Positions 13,698 to 25,133 of a stretch of DNA of 64,000 nucleotides are shown here, piece by piece. The translations under genes were made by a program, and so were the position numbers. This DNA is from Edaphochlamys debaryana (taxonomy: Eukaryota > Chlorophyta > Chlorophyceae > Chlamydomonadales): NCBI GenBank assembly GCA_016858145.1, contig JAEHOE010000085.1:372001-436000 (forward strand). The letters are read 5' to 3'. The notes beneath the pieces were generated by a model. That model worked only from the letters and a program-made list of their open reading frames with translations, was not told the origin of the DNA and made no database searches. Position 1 is the first letter of the stretch; every line of letters starts with the position of its first letter.

Positions 13698-15314
13698 GGA
13701 TGAACAATGAGGCCAGGAGCCGCAATGTGGAGGCGAAGCAGCAGCGGCGGCCATGCGCAATGCAGGCATTACGACGCCAAGAGCTGCATAGGGAACCTCG
13801 AAAGGGTTGGACGTTTGCCGCGCATGAGGTGGAGAGTCCGCGGTGCCAAACGCACCACGCACATAAGATGACCTGGTTCGAAGGCAGGGCAGTTCGGGCG
13901 CTTGGTATTCGCCCAGCTTGCACGTGATTGATGATGGAACCAAAGCCGGCATGCATGGATATGCGTGCGTGCGGCGCACTCCGGAAGGAGCGCACCCTGA
14001 GCCATTGCTGCTTTACTGGTATTCCTGCTTCTCTTGTACTGTATTAGGTGGGTGATTCCTTATTAATGATGGGTGTGACTGGCTGACTGGCGGGCACGGA
14101 CGTTACCCCTGCGCATATGCTTCATCTGGACTTGCTCGCTGCTTTTGGTCACGACAACTGGTGTATGTAGGACCTTAAAGGAATTGTCGATTGTTGCAGC
14201 ATGGCCCCCCACAGTACCAGGCATAGCCATGGGCTCCGCAGCGTTCCCGGGGGCAGGAGGCCCTAGAGCGATCTGGGTTGCAGATGTTCTGTTTCCCAAC
14301 GTTAGCACGAGGCTCTGGCTTAAACGGCACGTCGGAGAGAGTACACTAGAGCTCAGAGCAGTATGAACATGTAAGTGCCTCGGCCAGGTACTGCTCACGG
14401 CTTGCGCAGATTCTCGTGCTTCCTCGTCCACCGGGCCTGGGGGGCTGGTCAGGCCGTTGGATGGGGTGCGCCGTGCTCGCCGCCCCAACTGCAGCCGCGC
14501 GCCGGCAGCCACCGGACGTGTCAGGGGCCATCGTTGCCTTGACATCGTCGATTCTGGTCTCCAGAAGTGCTGATTTGGACGGGGGCAGCTCTGATTGTGC
14601 CCCGGCTGCGCTGTGCGGCAGAAGGATGGGAAGGCAGGGTAACGGGGTGGGCGGGCGCGTGCGATGGTCCCCGAGAAGGCACGCGGCACGGTAGCCCGAC
14701 GTAAACGCATAGCAGGACACCGCCAACTCCGCATATGCTTCTTCAAGCCCTCCTTCTCCACCAAGCGGCACCTGAGCACGAGACGCCCAAAACACAATCG
14801 AACTGCTTACTCGGCACCAGCGCGCGGTTGATGCGTGCTTACTGTCAAGCACCTCCTAGTAGAACAGCCCTGCAACCTGTGCTGTACTTGGTGCAAGGCG
14901 TGGCGGGAACCGTGCATCGGCAAGCAGCGAACTGCGCCCACGCTCTGAGCACCCGGTGAGTCACCTAGCCAGGCAACAGTACGTGGGCGACACAGGACTG
15001 GTTAAGAAGCGCGAGATGTGATGGGAGGTCTGAAACTTCGCTCATGGATGTCCGAAACTGTGGCTGAACGCGGGCTGTGCTTGAACTGCCTAGCCGTGTT
15101 TGCGAAGTGTGCAGTCGAGCGTGCAGAAGCTATTAAAAACACCACAGCAGGGCCCCTGTGGCGCCGGGGCCGGTGACCACTTTCGCGCCTTCCGCCGCGC
15201 CATCCGCCGCAGGCCCAACTCCGCCTCCAACACCGCCCCCCTTCAGCCATCAACCGGCGCCCGAGGATGACCCGGCAGCCCCCAGGCCTTGGGCGCGTGT
15301 AACCTTCGCCCCTC
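13698..15314. other. 3' UTR and intergenic spacer
   Basis: No open frame with splice support is visible on either strand. The first part is presumably the 3' UTR of the membrane-protein gene, since a TGTAA motif lies at 14370-14374. The AT-richer stretch around 15130-15145 (ATTAAAAA) lies 170-190 bases before the next predicted start and may belong to its promoter. No transposon ends or RNA gene were recognised. Confidence 0.6.
14370..14374 (+). promoter_or_regulatory. Putative poly(A) signal TGTAA
   Basis: TGTAA is the usual chlorophyte poly(A) motif. This is the first plus-strand occurrence I see after the stop at 13697, implying a 3' UTR of roughly 690 bases. No transcript evidence is available. 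Confidence 0.4.
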
Positions 15315-18300
15315 ATGCCCCCAAGGCGGCAGGGTCGGGGCCAGGGCCCGGCCGCCGCCGCCGCGGGCGGCCCTAGCTCTAGCGCTTCTGCCTCCGTCCT
15401 TCTCGACCTGCCCCCAGCACTCCGCTCGGGTTGGCGGAGGCTTCCCGCCATCGCGGATGGCCTCCTCGGCCTGGCCGCCCCCGCCCCGGCCCGCGGGCGC
15501 CGGTCGGGCCAGGGCCAGGACGACGCCAGCGCGTCCTCCCTAGCTCTGCGAGAGGAGGTCCACCGCCTCGACCAGGCCCTGGGAAATGCCGACAGCGCTA
15601 ACCTGATCACCGCCAAACACGTGGCCGAGCTGCTCTCTGACGAGCCCGTGGCGGTCGCGCTGCTGAAGCTGCTGGCGGCGGCGGTGCGCAACCCGGGCGA
15701 CGCGGGCGGCATCCGGGCCGAGGCCCTGGCCGCAGACGCCCGCTTCCAGGGCGCCCTGGTGGACATTGTCTCCATCCTGACTCTGGAAGCCGTGCCCCTG
15801 CCCGTCACGCAGCACGGCCTGGCCGTGCTGCGCTTCCTGCGGGCCGTGCTGCGCGGCCAGGCGCTGCACGCGCTGAGCCGCCAGCTGGCCGCGGCCTGCG
15901 CTCCGCTCGCCCGCGCCGCCGTCGCGCCCGGGGACGCTGCGGTGGTGGCCGCTGCGGCGGCGGCAGGGGTAGCGCCAGCTGCGGCGACGGCAGCTGGGCG
16001 GGCGGCGCTTGTCACCACGGCAATGGTGGCCCGGTCAGCGGACCTGCTGGCGCGCAGCTTGGACCTAGTGGCGGCGCTGACGCGGGTGGCATACCACGAT
16101 GAAGGAGCCCCGATCCGGGCCCCAGGGATTCCGGCCCCAAGGCCCCCAGGGGACCCAGCTGCAGCCACGAGTGTGGCCTCGCAGGTGGCCAAGGCGCAGG
16201 TGAGTTTTGGCTTGGAGCTGGCGGCGGCGCTGCAGGCCAGCGGCGTGGTGGAGCAGTCCGCGCGGCTGCTGGTGCTGGTGATGCAGCTGGGGGAGGGCCG
16301 CCTGTCGCAGCGCCTGTTCGACGTCGTGGTGCGGCGCTACACCTCCTTCCACGCCATGATGCGAGTCGACTTCGGCCGCATCACCGACGACGTTGCCGCC
16401 GCTCCCTCCGCCGCCGCCGCCGCCGCCTCATCCTCATCTGCCGCCTCCGCCTCCGCTGCCTCTGCCGCCTCCGCCTCCGCCGCCTCCTCCTCCTCTTCCG
16501 CAGCCGCCGCTGATGCCAGTAACGCCCCGGGCATCGCCGCGCTCGAGCGCGAGGTCCTGCAGCTGCGTGCCGTGATGGGCACGCCCTGCGTGTGGCACGC
16601 GCACCTCGTCCTCTGCCTGCAGGCCCTGCACGCCGCCGACGGGGGCCCCGCCTACGGCCTGCCGCCCGTGCTCCTGACCGCCAACCCCGCCGCGCCCGCG
16701 CCCGCCGCGGGCCTGCGGCTGCGGGACGGCACCGCCATCACAGAGGAGGACGGCAAGCTTCTGCTCAACGTGCTGTGGGCTCTGGTGGAGGACGGGCGAG
16801 ACGTGGCCCTAGGGCCGCGGGCCACTCTGGCGCTGGCTCTGCGAGCCGGCAGCCTGGCGCTGCCCTCAATCCGGGCCCGTGCCACGGCGGGACGGCCCGG
16901 CCGGTACGATGTGGGCATGACGGGGGTGGCGCTGTCGACGGCGCTGGATGTGGGGCTCAAGGCCCTGCCGAAGCCGCCGCTGCCGGCGGGCTGGGTGGGC
17001 CGCGCGGCGCGGTGGTGGGCGCTGGCGCTGGAGGCGTGGCGGCTGCCGCTGAACCCCTCGCCGCCGGCGGTGTTTGAGGGAGTCAAGGCGCTGTACGCGG
17101 CCGTGAAGTGGGCCATGCCGGAGCCGGGGCCGCAGGGCAGAGGTGCGTGCTTTTCGTGTGTGTGTTTTGGGGTTGGGCTGGGGGGGAGGCAGGGGCGGGC
17201 GGCGGGATGGACGAGGGGTGAAGCCATGCAGCAGGCGGTGGCAGACACCCAGGCGCACCCGCCCAAGTGGTCTACACGCAGCTGTGGAGGGCTGGAGGCT
17301 GACTTTACGCACGTGTCCTGAACCATGCAAAGTTTGTTACCTTATCCTCCTTTACACAGCCCGCCCTCCGCCGCCCGTGCACCTCCCCTCCGTATGCGTG
17401 CAGCCCGACTGCGCCTGCCGGCCCAGCCCCCGCCCGAGCTGGCGGCGGCGCTGGCGGGCGGCGTGCTGCCCGGGCTGGAGGCCGTGGTGCGCCGCGCCCT
17501 CGAGAGCCCCGGCGGCGCCGTCGACCGCGCCTTGGCCGACTTCTTCACCTACCTCCTCTACGCCGATGACCCCGACTCCCTGGGCCCCACCCGCTTCCTG
17601 GCGCCGCTGCTGGCCTATGGCGAGCCCCGCCAGGCCGCCGCCCTCATCCGCACCCTGGCCAAGGCGCTGCGGCGGCGCGAGGTGGCGGCGGTGCACGGCA
17701 GCTTCCACGAGCCTGGCTACCTGGACTGCGCCTCCACGCTCATCCAGACCTGCTGCATGGCCCTGGCGGAGGCCACGTACGTGCTGGGCCTGCTGGAGCC
17801 GCCGTCACCGCCGCCGCCGCCGCCTGCATTGCCGTCGCCTCCGGTGGAGCAGGAGCGGCAGGCGGAAGCGGGTGGAGCGGCAGCAGCAGCGGGGCAGGGC
17901 GGCAGCGGGAGCAGCGGCGAGGGCGGGGGCGCGGGCAGCAGCGCAGGCGGCGCTGCGTGCAGCGGCGGAGGCGGGGCTGGGAGCAGCAGCGGAGGCGGCG
18001 CTGCGTGCAGCGGCGGAGGTGGGGCTGGGAGCAGCGGAGGCGGGGCCCCGCAGCCGCCGCCCCGCTCGCCCGCGGAGCGGCGACTGGGGATGATGATTGC
18101 GCTCGCCGTTAAGGAGTGGCTGCCTCCTCTGGCCATCCTAGCAGAGAACCTGCTGCAGGGCTTGGGGGAGCTTACAGACGCGGGGCGGGTGCCGGCCATG
18201 GACGGGCCGGCGGGCTCCACCTTCCGCCCCGCGGGGAGAGGCGCCGGCGGGGGTGCGCGCGGGGCAGTCGCTGGGCACCCGGGCGATGCGACGTTGCTAT

Positions 18301-19400
18301 TCAACGCCGGCCTCGTGCGCGCGGGTGCCTGTGTGGACGCCCTGGGGACGTGGCTGCCGCTGCTGCTGTGCAGCCCGGAGCGCAGCGGGCGCGGGGCGGG
18401 CCGGGGCGGGGGCGGCAAGGCTGGGAGCGGCGGCGTCAGTGGAGGTGGCGGTGGGGAGGGCGGCAGCGGGGGGGAGGGCGGGGCGGCGGCGGGCGGCAGC
18501 GGGGTTGGGGAGGGCGCAGCAGGGGCCAGCCGGCAGGAGGGCGGTGGCGAGAGCGCAGCGGGGAGCAGCGGAGAGGGCGGCGGCTCAAGCACGAGCGCAG
18601 GGCCCTCAGCCGCAGCCCCCGAGTCCTCGGAGGCTGCGGGGCCCAGCGCGAGCACGAACCGCACCACGGACGCTCCAGCAGCAGCCTCCAGCGACAGCGC
18701 AGGGCCAGGGCCTTCCCCTTCAGCCCCCTGCGACGGCGACGGCGCAGGGCCGGGCCCCTCCTCCTCACAGTCCTCGGCCGCCGACCCCCTGGCCTGGCGG
18801 GAGCCCCTGCTGGCCCGCCTGCGCGTCCGCTCCTGGCTGCCCCTGGCACCCCTGCTGCTGCAGTGGGCGCACGGCTCGCCCTCGCGCCGCGTGGCCCTTA
18901 TCCTGCTCGCCTGCGCCGACTGGCTGGCCAAGCACCCGATTGAGGGCGGGCCCGACGGGGCCCAGTGGGCCCGCGCCGCCGCCCACATGCTGCGCGCGGC
19001 GCGGCAGGCCCAGGTTCTGGATCCTGGAATGGGCATGGTGGTGTCCGGCGCGCTGCTGGCAGCTGGGCCCGGAGGCGACCGGGACTGGCAGCCGCAGATG
19101 CATGCGGTGATGGACTACTTTGCCCGGGCCGGCAATGCGTCCATGGTGCCGCTGCTGTGGTGCGTGGAGCTGCCGGAGGCGGAGGTGGCGGCGTGGCTGC
19201 CGCGGAGCTGCGGCCTGGGCGAGGCGTGCGTGAGCCTGGCCGGCGACGGCGAGGCGGGGGTGCGGCTGCAGGCCTGCGCCGGGTGCCGCGCCGTGCACTA
19301 CTGCAGCCGCGAGTGCCAGAGGGCGGCATGGCTGGCGGGGCACAAGGAGGAGTGCGCGGGGGCGGCGGCGGCGGCGGCCAAGCGGCGCGCGGAGGGCTGA
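15315..19400 (+). CDS. MYND-type zinc finger protein
   Basis: Two exons, 15315-17142 and 17404-19400, join in frame (G|CC) and encode 1,274 residues. The donor is GTGCGT and the acceptor GTGCAG. The body is largely alpha-helical and Ala/Leu-rich with long Ser/Ala (about 16395-16515) and Gly/Ser (about 17880-18050, 18390-18600) spacers. The last 50 residues form a MYND finger: a first Cys pair (CGLGEAC), then CAGC, YCSRECQ and GHKEEC, the Cys/His spacing used by MYND domains, which generally bind partner proteins. C. reinhardtii has many proteins with a C-terminal MYND finger of this form; their individual roles are mostly unknown. The start is the first ATG of the long frame; an upstream 5' exon cannot be excluded. 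From 18384 on, the gene is also the left arm of the segmental triplication, but this is the only copy with its 5' half. Confidence 0.9.
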
Positions 19401-20612
19401 AGGGGGGAGTCAAGCGGAGGAGCTTAGGGCGGCTAGGGCGGGCTAGCAGATTGATAGTCGGGTAGTCGAATTTGCTGTCGGGTAGTAGGGCTGCTAGGTT
19501 GCGTGGGTGGCAGAGCTGAGCGTCGCGGTCAGTGATTCAGACAACTGGCGGACTGAGTGACACGCTAGTGAAGTGTACTGACGTGCGATTCGTCTCGCGC
19601 GGGCCGGCCAACTGACTGTTTACAGTTTGCTGGTAATACGGGTGGCAGGTTGGTACCGTTAGTAAGCCTGGGAAGGCAGGGGTCGCCGGCTGCCTTGGGG
19701 CGTTGTGATCACCCCTGCGTGCAAGGACTCTCAGTGATTGGGTCGCTCTGGAACGGAAAGGGTGCGGGTGCTGCGGAGGTGGTAGGCAGGGGTAGGTGAG
19801 GAGACCCTCAGGCGCTGCAAGGGGATGGACATGGGGATGGAGCCAAGCGCCAGGCGAGTGCAAGAAGCGGAGATGGTGGATGCCTCCGAGCGACCGAGCT
19901 CCGAGCCTTCCCCCATCAATCAGCTCCTTCGCTTATCTCCTTTTATACATATACTATATTGGGAGAAAATGCCAGAGGTACTCAAGATGCATCGAAGGGC
20001 ATCGCAGCCTGGTGACAGCTCTTCCCTTCTACTGTATTTCGCCCACAGATACATGTGTGCGCATCAATGTGTCGTGAACGACTACTTCATATGCACTGAT
20101 TCTACCTGATTAGGTGCAGAGGCGCAAGTCAACGTGCTGAGGAGGCCGCGCACCTACACAACGAGCAGCAGCAAGCCAGCACAAGGAGCCTGCCGTCTCT
20201 TATAGCCCAGTAGCCATGTCGCTTGACCCGCAACGAGTTAAGCAGTCTGCACATTCACCAGCCATTGCTCCGCGACGTCGAGCAAGTCCACGCGAGTCAT
20301 GGCCTTCTCCTTCTGGCAGATGGCAGCGGTTCGTGCTCGGCCAAAGGGCCCGACCTTGGCACCGCTCGCCCGCTCACCTCGGGCACGCCTTGACTTGGCT
20401 GCCCTGGCCTCCCTCCCTCTTCGCAATTGCCCTCCGGCGCTTGCACACTACCCTCGCCCTCACAGCTCAGTTGCAGCGCCGACCCCTGTTGCAACTCAGT
20501 TCACGCGCAGTGCATTCCCCCGAACGGCCGCGACCACGGGTACTCAACTAACGCCCCCTGAGGGCCCCAGCCGCAACACGACGCCTGGGCTGCGCCCCGC
20601 CGCGCAACTGCC
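19401..20612. other. Spacer: MYND 3' UTR and DUF3638 gene upstream region
   Basis: Non-coding as far as I can see. It contains an AT-rich block (about 19945-19970, TATACATATACTATATT) that stands out from the GC-rich surroundings and could hold promoter elements. No TGTAA was found on the plus strand. This spacer is repeated at 25134-26346 and, in part, at 30868-32021. Confidence 0.6.
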
Positions 20613-23600
20613 ATGGTGGCTGCCGGGCCAGGCGACGAGGCTGGCAGCTGCCCAGGCGGGCTGAGCTGGGAGGCATTGCGCAGCGTCTTCGGGCTGCGCT
20701 TCCTGCCGCCCAGCCGAGAGCAGTCGGAAGCGGGCATTGCCAGCCTGCTGGGCGTCTTCAGATCTTTCCTTGCTGCGGTGAGGCGCCTGGGCGGGATCTG
20801 GCATGCGCAAGACCTTCATCTGCCATGACCCGTGATGCGCTGATGCCGCTCCTTCTCTCTCCCCGCGCAGCTCAAGGACAGCAGCAGCGCCGTCTGGCCC
20901 TCCCTCCTCCCCGCTGACCTCAAGGCCCTGACAGCCGCCTGCGCGGCCGCAACCGACGCCCAGGCCGTGACCTGGTTCCCACAGTTTGGGGCCGCGCTGC
21001 TCGCCCTTGGGTCAGGCCCCTACTGCATCGGCCCCCGCCCCGGCACCCTGGCCCTGCACCTGGTGTGCCTTGACGCCTGGAGGTCCTGCACTCACAGGTG
21101 CGCCAAGCTAACAGTGCCCAAGACACATGCAGTCCTGACCCAAGGGCCCCTCCTCACCCCCACCTCCCGCTCCTCCCTTGCCCTTCCTCAGCACCCCAAG
21201 CGGTGCCAGCAGCTCAGCGGAGAGCGCTGCCTACGAGCTGGAGCCATGCGGCACCGTGCCCGCGGCTGAGCTGGGCCGCCTGCTGCAGGACGTTCGAAAG
21301 CGGATGGGCCAGGCTGAGGAGCAGCGGGCGAAGGGCGTCAAAGGCTTCCAGCGCACCCCCGGCTTCATCCTGTCTGTGGTGGACACAGCCGTCGTCGCCT
21401 TGCAGAGCCCAGAGCAGGGAGGCAGCGGCAGCTCTCAGGGGGTGGCAGACGCAGGTGCCGGCGGGCGGACAGCACGTGGGCGCTACACGGATGTGGGGCT
21501 GCACACAAACACCGAAGTCCCCGACACCTGCTGGCCGCTCGTGCGGTCCGTGCTACACGTGAGCAAGGGGTTTGAGGGGTATCATTGAGTAATCGGTTCT
21601 TGCCTAAACTACGCGTTGAGATCTTCAGGCTTCCAGGGACCGGTTTTTGGTGTTTGGCTCGGCCTTTGCACCGCCCCGCCCTCGTAGGCTCTCCTGGAGC
21701 ACTCGCCGGGCTGCAACCCCGTCAGCCCCCCAGCGCTGCTCTTTGAGCGTGCCCTGGCTCATCTGGAGCTATGGCTGCTGCAAGGCATCGTGCGGAACCT
21801 TGGCCAGCAGGCATGGCAGCTACTGCCGCTGACTGCTAGCGGCGCCACAATGCCGCAGCCTCTCGAAGGCGGGTCACGACGTGAGCACATTCGAGGTAGC
21901 CTGCGCCACAGCGCGTCAGCACATTGACTCAGCTGTCAGCGTGTGCGCACAAGCGCTGGCACGGGCCTACGAGCTGCCGGAGCCGGGATCGCCACGGCTG
22001 GCAGGGCAGGCCACGCTGCCCCGGGGTACTCTTCCGGCGGGGTTTCAGCCCGCCCAGGAGGAGGGTGGCATCGCAGCTGCACGACAGCGCGCTACCCGCA
22101 ACCTGGGCTCCGTGCCGCTCCTGCCCCGCGGCTCCAGCTTCACCGCCATCCTGTCGCACCTCCGCGACAAGCCGCAGTGGCGGGGGCCCACAGGCGACGT
22201 GCAGTACCAGCTGGTGCTGCGGAGCGTTGAGCAGGAGCTCTTCAGCAGAGCCGCGGCGGGCTTTGACAAGGCAGCAGCAGCTCTCAGCGAGGCAGAGGTG
22301 GCTGCCCTGGAGGCGGTGGTGGACACCTACCGGATGAAGCTGCAACGCTTCCTTGCTACGCCGGCCGCAGCGGCCGCGGCGGCTGCGGGAGGGGTTCTGC
22401 GTGCGGAGCTGCTCAGCAGGGAGCTACTGGTCGTGTGGGTGGCGTACTGCCTCGTCCACTCGGCCGCCGGCCGGCAGTACAGCACCCTGCGGCAGTACGG
22501 CGTCGCACTGTCGTACAAGGACCTGCGGCACTTGGTGCTGTCGGACAAGGCAGCGGTGGATGCGGCGCTGGCGGTCGCCGCCTACCTGCGGCGCTGGACG
22601 TCTCCTGGCAAGGAGCTCTTTTCGCTGAGGGACGAAGGCGCAGCCACCTTCGACCTGGCCCGGGCCCTTGTGCCCAAGCTCTCGAGGCTGACGAAGCTGT
22701 TGGCAGAGGAGCAGGAGAGAGCTGCGGCGCGGCGGGCGCAGCACTGGGAGGAGGTGCAGCGCAAGCAGAAGGAGGCGCAGAGGCTGCGTGAGGAGCTTCG
22801 GCGGCTTGAGACAGAAGGCGCCAGCTTGAAGCTGAGGCGAGATGAGCTGCGCAGCGCAGAGGCACAGAGGGGGCGCGCGGTCAAGTCCCGGACGTCCGGC
22901 TGGACGTTAAACTCGCCCGAGCTCAGCAAGGCAGAGCAGGATGTCACCCAGAACAGCGCGTTTCAAAAGAGAACCGAGGCACAGCTCCAGGAGACGCTGA
23001 AGGCCCCGCTAGCCGTCATCCAGCCCCTGCCCGCGGATCCAGACCGCGCTCGCGTCTGGATCTTCTTCCTGCACATGCCGACCCTCCTCCGCTCCCTCGC
23101 CCGCACCAGCTTTCTGGCCCAGCAGGTGCTGCTGCCTCGGCCCCTCTCCGCCAAGATCCTCAGCGCCGTCACCGTCGGGGGCCTGCAGACATCCCTCGCC
23201 AGCCACTACAACTCCCATCGGCGGACAGCTCCGGAGGGCTCCGAGGGCGCCGTGAAGCTGCGGTCCCCTGACCTTCCACCCGCGGCACGGGACGTTGGGC
23301 CGCGGAGCGTCGACGAGTGCCAATCCCCCTCGGATGGTGTGTGGCACCCCGACACGCTGAAGCCCCGCATGGCATGGTGTGGCAGCGGTGCGGAGGCTGA
23401 CATTGGGCTGGGGGCGTCGGGCTGCTTCAACCCGTTCGCCCCTGTGCCTGCGTCGGCCGTGGAGCTCTTCTACACTGCCACCCTTCCGGCCGAGGCTGCG
23501 GCCCTGCAGAGGGCGCTGCACACGCCCGAGAGCCCCTCGGCGGAGCGCGGCAACTGGGCCCTTGCCCGGCAAGGTGTAGCTGGGCTGGGTCAGGACAGGG

Positions 23601-24676
23601 GCAGGTGTGAATACCTTGGCTAGGCTCAGGCTACGGGACTGGGGTAATGACACTGCTTCTAAGGCAGGCTTCTAAGGCACGCTTAATAGGCAGCCTCCTT
23701 AGGCAGGCTTCTAAGGCGGGCAGGCAGGCAGGCAAAAAAAACACAGCGCTGGACCGAAACACTTCCCGCGTTTCCCTCACACCGCCCCGCCCCTTCCGAT
23801 GCCTCCACAGACCTGCGCCCTGACTGGCTGTCCAAGCCCGGTTTCCTGGACTTCGCCTCCCTCCGCGCCTTCCCCCTGCGCCAGCTCTGGCGCCTCTGCG
23901 TGGCCCTACGCGAGCGCACGCTGCCGCTCGGCCACCCTGCCGTACACGTGCTCGTACGGCAGCTGCTGTACCACATCGGCACCCTGTCGGACGATGAGGC
24001 TCCGCAGCCGCTGCGGCGGGCGGGCTGGGATGAGGCCCCCAACGGCGTGCTACACACGCTGTGTGCCGAGCTGGAGGCTCTGGCAGACGAGCTCAATCCG
24101 GCCCCGAGGGAGCACGAGCGGGCGCGGGGCGGGCCGGGGCGGGGGCGGCAAGGCTGGGAGCGGCGGCGTCAGTGGAGGTGGCGGTGGGGAGGGCGGCAGC
24201 GGGGGGGAGGGCGGGGCGGCGGCGGGCGGCAGCGGGGTTGGGGAGGGCGCAGCAGGGGCCAGCCGGCAGGAGGGCGGTGGCGAGAGCGCAGCGGGGAGCA
24301 GCGGAGAGGGCGGCGGCTCAAGCACGAGCGCAGGGCCCTCAGCCGCAGCCCCCGAGTCCTCGGAGGCTGCGGGGCCCAGCGCGAGCACGAACCGCACCAC
24401 GGACGCTCCAGCAGCAGCCTCCAGCGACAGCGCAGGGCCAGGGCCTTCCCCTTCAGCCCCCTGCGACGGCGACGGCGCAGGGCCGGGCCCCTCCTCCTCA
24501 CAGTCCTCGGCCGCCGACCCCCTGGCCTGGCGGGAGCCCCTGCTGGCCCGCCTGCGCGTCCGCTCCTGGCTGCCCCTGGCACCCCTGCTGCTGCAGTGGG
24601 CGCACGGCTCGCCCTCGCGCCGCGTGGCCCTTATCCTGCTCGCCTGCGCCGACTGGCTGGCCAAGCACCCGATTGA
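20613..24676 (+). pseudogene. DUF3638/DUF3645 protein, N-terminal fragment, copy 1 (3' end replaced)
   Basis: Six exons can be joined in one frame: 20613-20777, 20871-21097, 21192-21558, 21688-21880, 22005-23573 and 23811 onward. They give 942 residues up to the duplication junction at 24116. Residues near the end (RPDWLSKPGFLDF, then RQLLYHIG and PREHE) follow the pattern I recall from the N-terminal half of DUF3638 proteins of fungi and algae. The chosen ATG at 20613 begins exon 1. Placing an intron at 21881-22004 (GTGAGC...GGCAG) is needed to keep frame; without it the frame closes near 21920. At 24117 the exon runs into MYND sequence in a different frame, adding about 186 unrelated Arg/Gly-rich residues to a TGA at 24674-24676. 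All C-terminal motifs, including the P-loop, are therefore missing. Likely non-functional as it stands, unless the junction is an assembly error. Confidence 0.82.
23655..23736. repeat. Intronic TTCTAAGGCAGGC / GGCA repeats
   Basis: In the intron before the exon at 23811, the element TTCTAAGGC recurs three times and passes into GGCAGGCAGGCAGGCA and an A8 run. The copy at 29389-29470 differs by one base (C at 23680, G at 29414). Confidence 0.75.
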
Positions 24677-25133
24677 GGGCGGGCCCGACGGGGCCCAGTG
24701 GGCCCGCGCCGCCGCCCACATGCTGCGCGCGGCGCGGCAGGCCCAGGTTCTGGATCCTGGAATGGGCATGGTGGTGTCCGGCGCGCTGCTGGCAGCTGGG
24801 CCCGGAGGCGACCGGGACTGGCAGCCGCAGATGCATGCGGTGATGGACTACTTTGCCCGGGCCGGCAATGCGTCCATGGTGCCGCTGCTGTGGTGCGTGG
24901 AGCTGCCGGAGGCGGAGGTGGCGGCGTGGCTGCCGCGGAGCTGCGGCCTGGGCGAGGCGTGCGTGAGCCTGGCCGGCGACGGCGAGGCGGGGGTGCGGCT
25001 GCAGGCCTGCGCCGGGTGCCGCGCCGTGCACTACTGCAGCCGCGAGTGCCAGAGGGCGGCATGGCTGGCGGGGCACAAGGAGGAGTGCGCGGGGGCGGCG
25101 GCGGCGGCGGCCAAGCGGCGCGCGGAGGGCTGA
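24117..25133 (+). pseudogene. MYND protein 3' fragment, copy 2
   Basis: Identical in sequence to the last 339 codons of the complete MYND gene, including the whole finger and stop. It has no 5' half and no start or promoter of its own. The DUF3638 exon running into it arrives in another frame, so the finger would not be translated from that transcript. An open frame extends back to 23799 but only as an out-of-frame reading of the DUF3638 exon. Confidence 0.9.

Larger units (their letters stand above)
18384..24116 (+). repeat. Segmental duplication unit 1 (5733 bp)
   Basis: The sequence from 18384 recurs at 24117 and 29851. The unit holds the last 1017 bases of the MYND gene, its 3' spacer, and exons 1-6 of the DUF3638 gene. 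Compared with unit 2 I see only five substitutions (20277, 21602, 21683, 22233, 23680) and one extra C in unit 2 after about 20557. Its left end lies inside the Gly/Ser-coding, G-rich part of the MYND exon. Confidence 0.97.

Noticed and set aside
13872..13890. GGTTCGA resembling a tRNA T-loop
   Set aside because: The flanking bases do not form the 5-bp T-stem and no acceptor or anticodon arms are seen around it.
17717..19036. Long minus-strand open frame rich in Pro and Ala opposite the MYND gene
   Set aside because: High-GC antisense of a Gly/Ser/Ala-coding exon produces such frames without selection; no splice or domain evidence, and the sense strand encodes the MYND finger.
21881..23623. 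A separate gene starting with GTG at 21881
   Set aside because: It is the continuation of the DUF3638 exon in another frame; an intron at 21881-22004 with standard GTGAGC and GGCAG sites joins it to the preceding exon in frame. A frameshift mutation remains a less likely alternative.
23799..25133. A single open frame that looks like a 444-residue protein ending in a MYND finger
   Set aside because: Its first 106 codons or so are an out-of-frame reading of the DUF3638 exon; the open frame only arises from the duplication junction. The same applies at 29533-30867.
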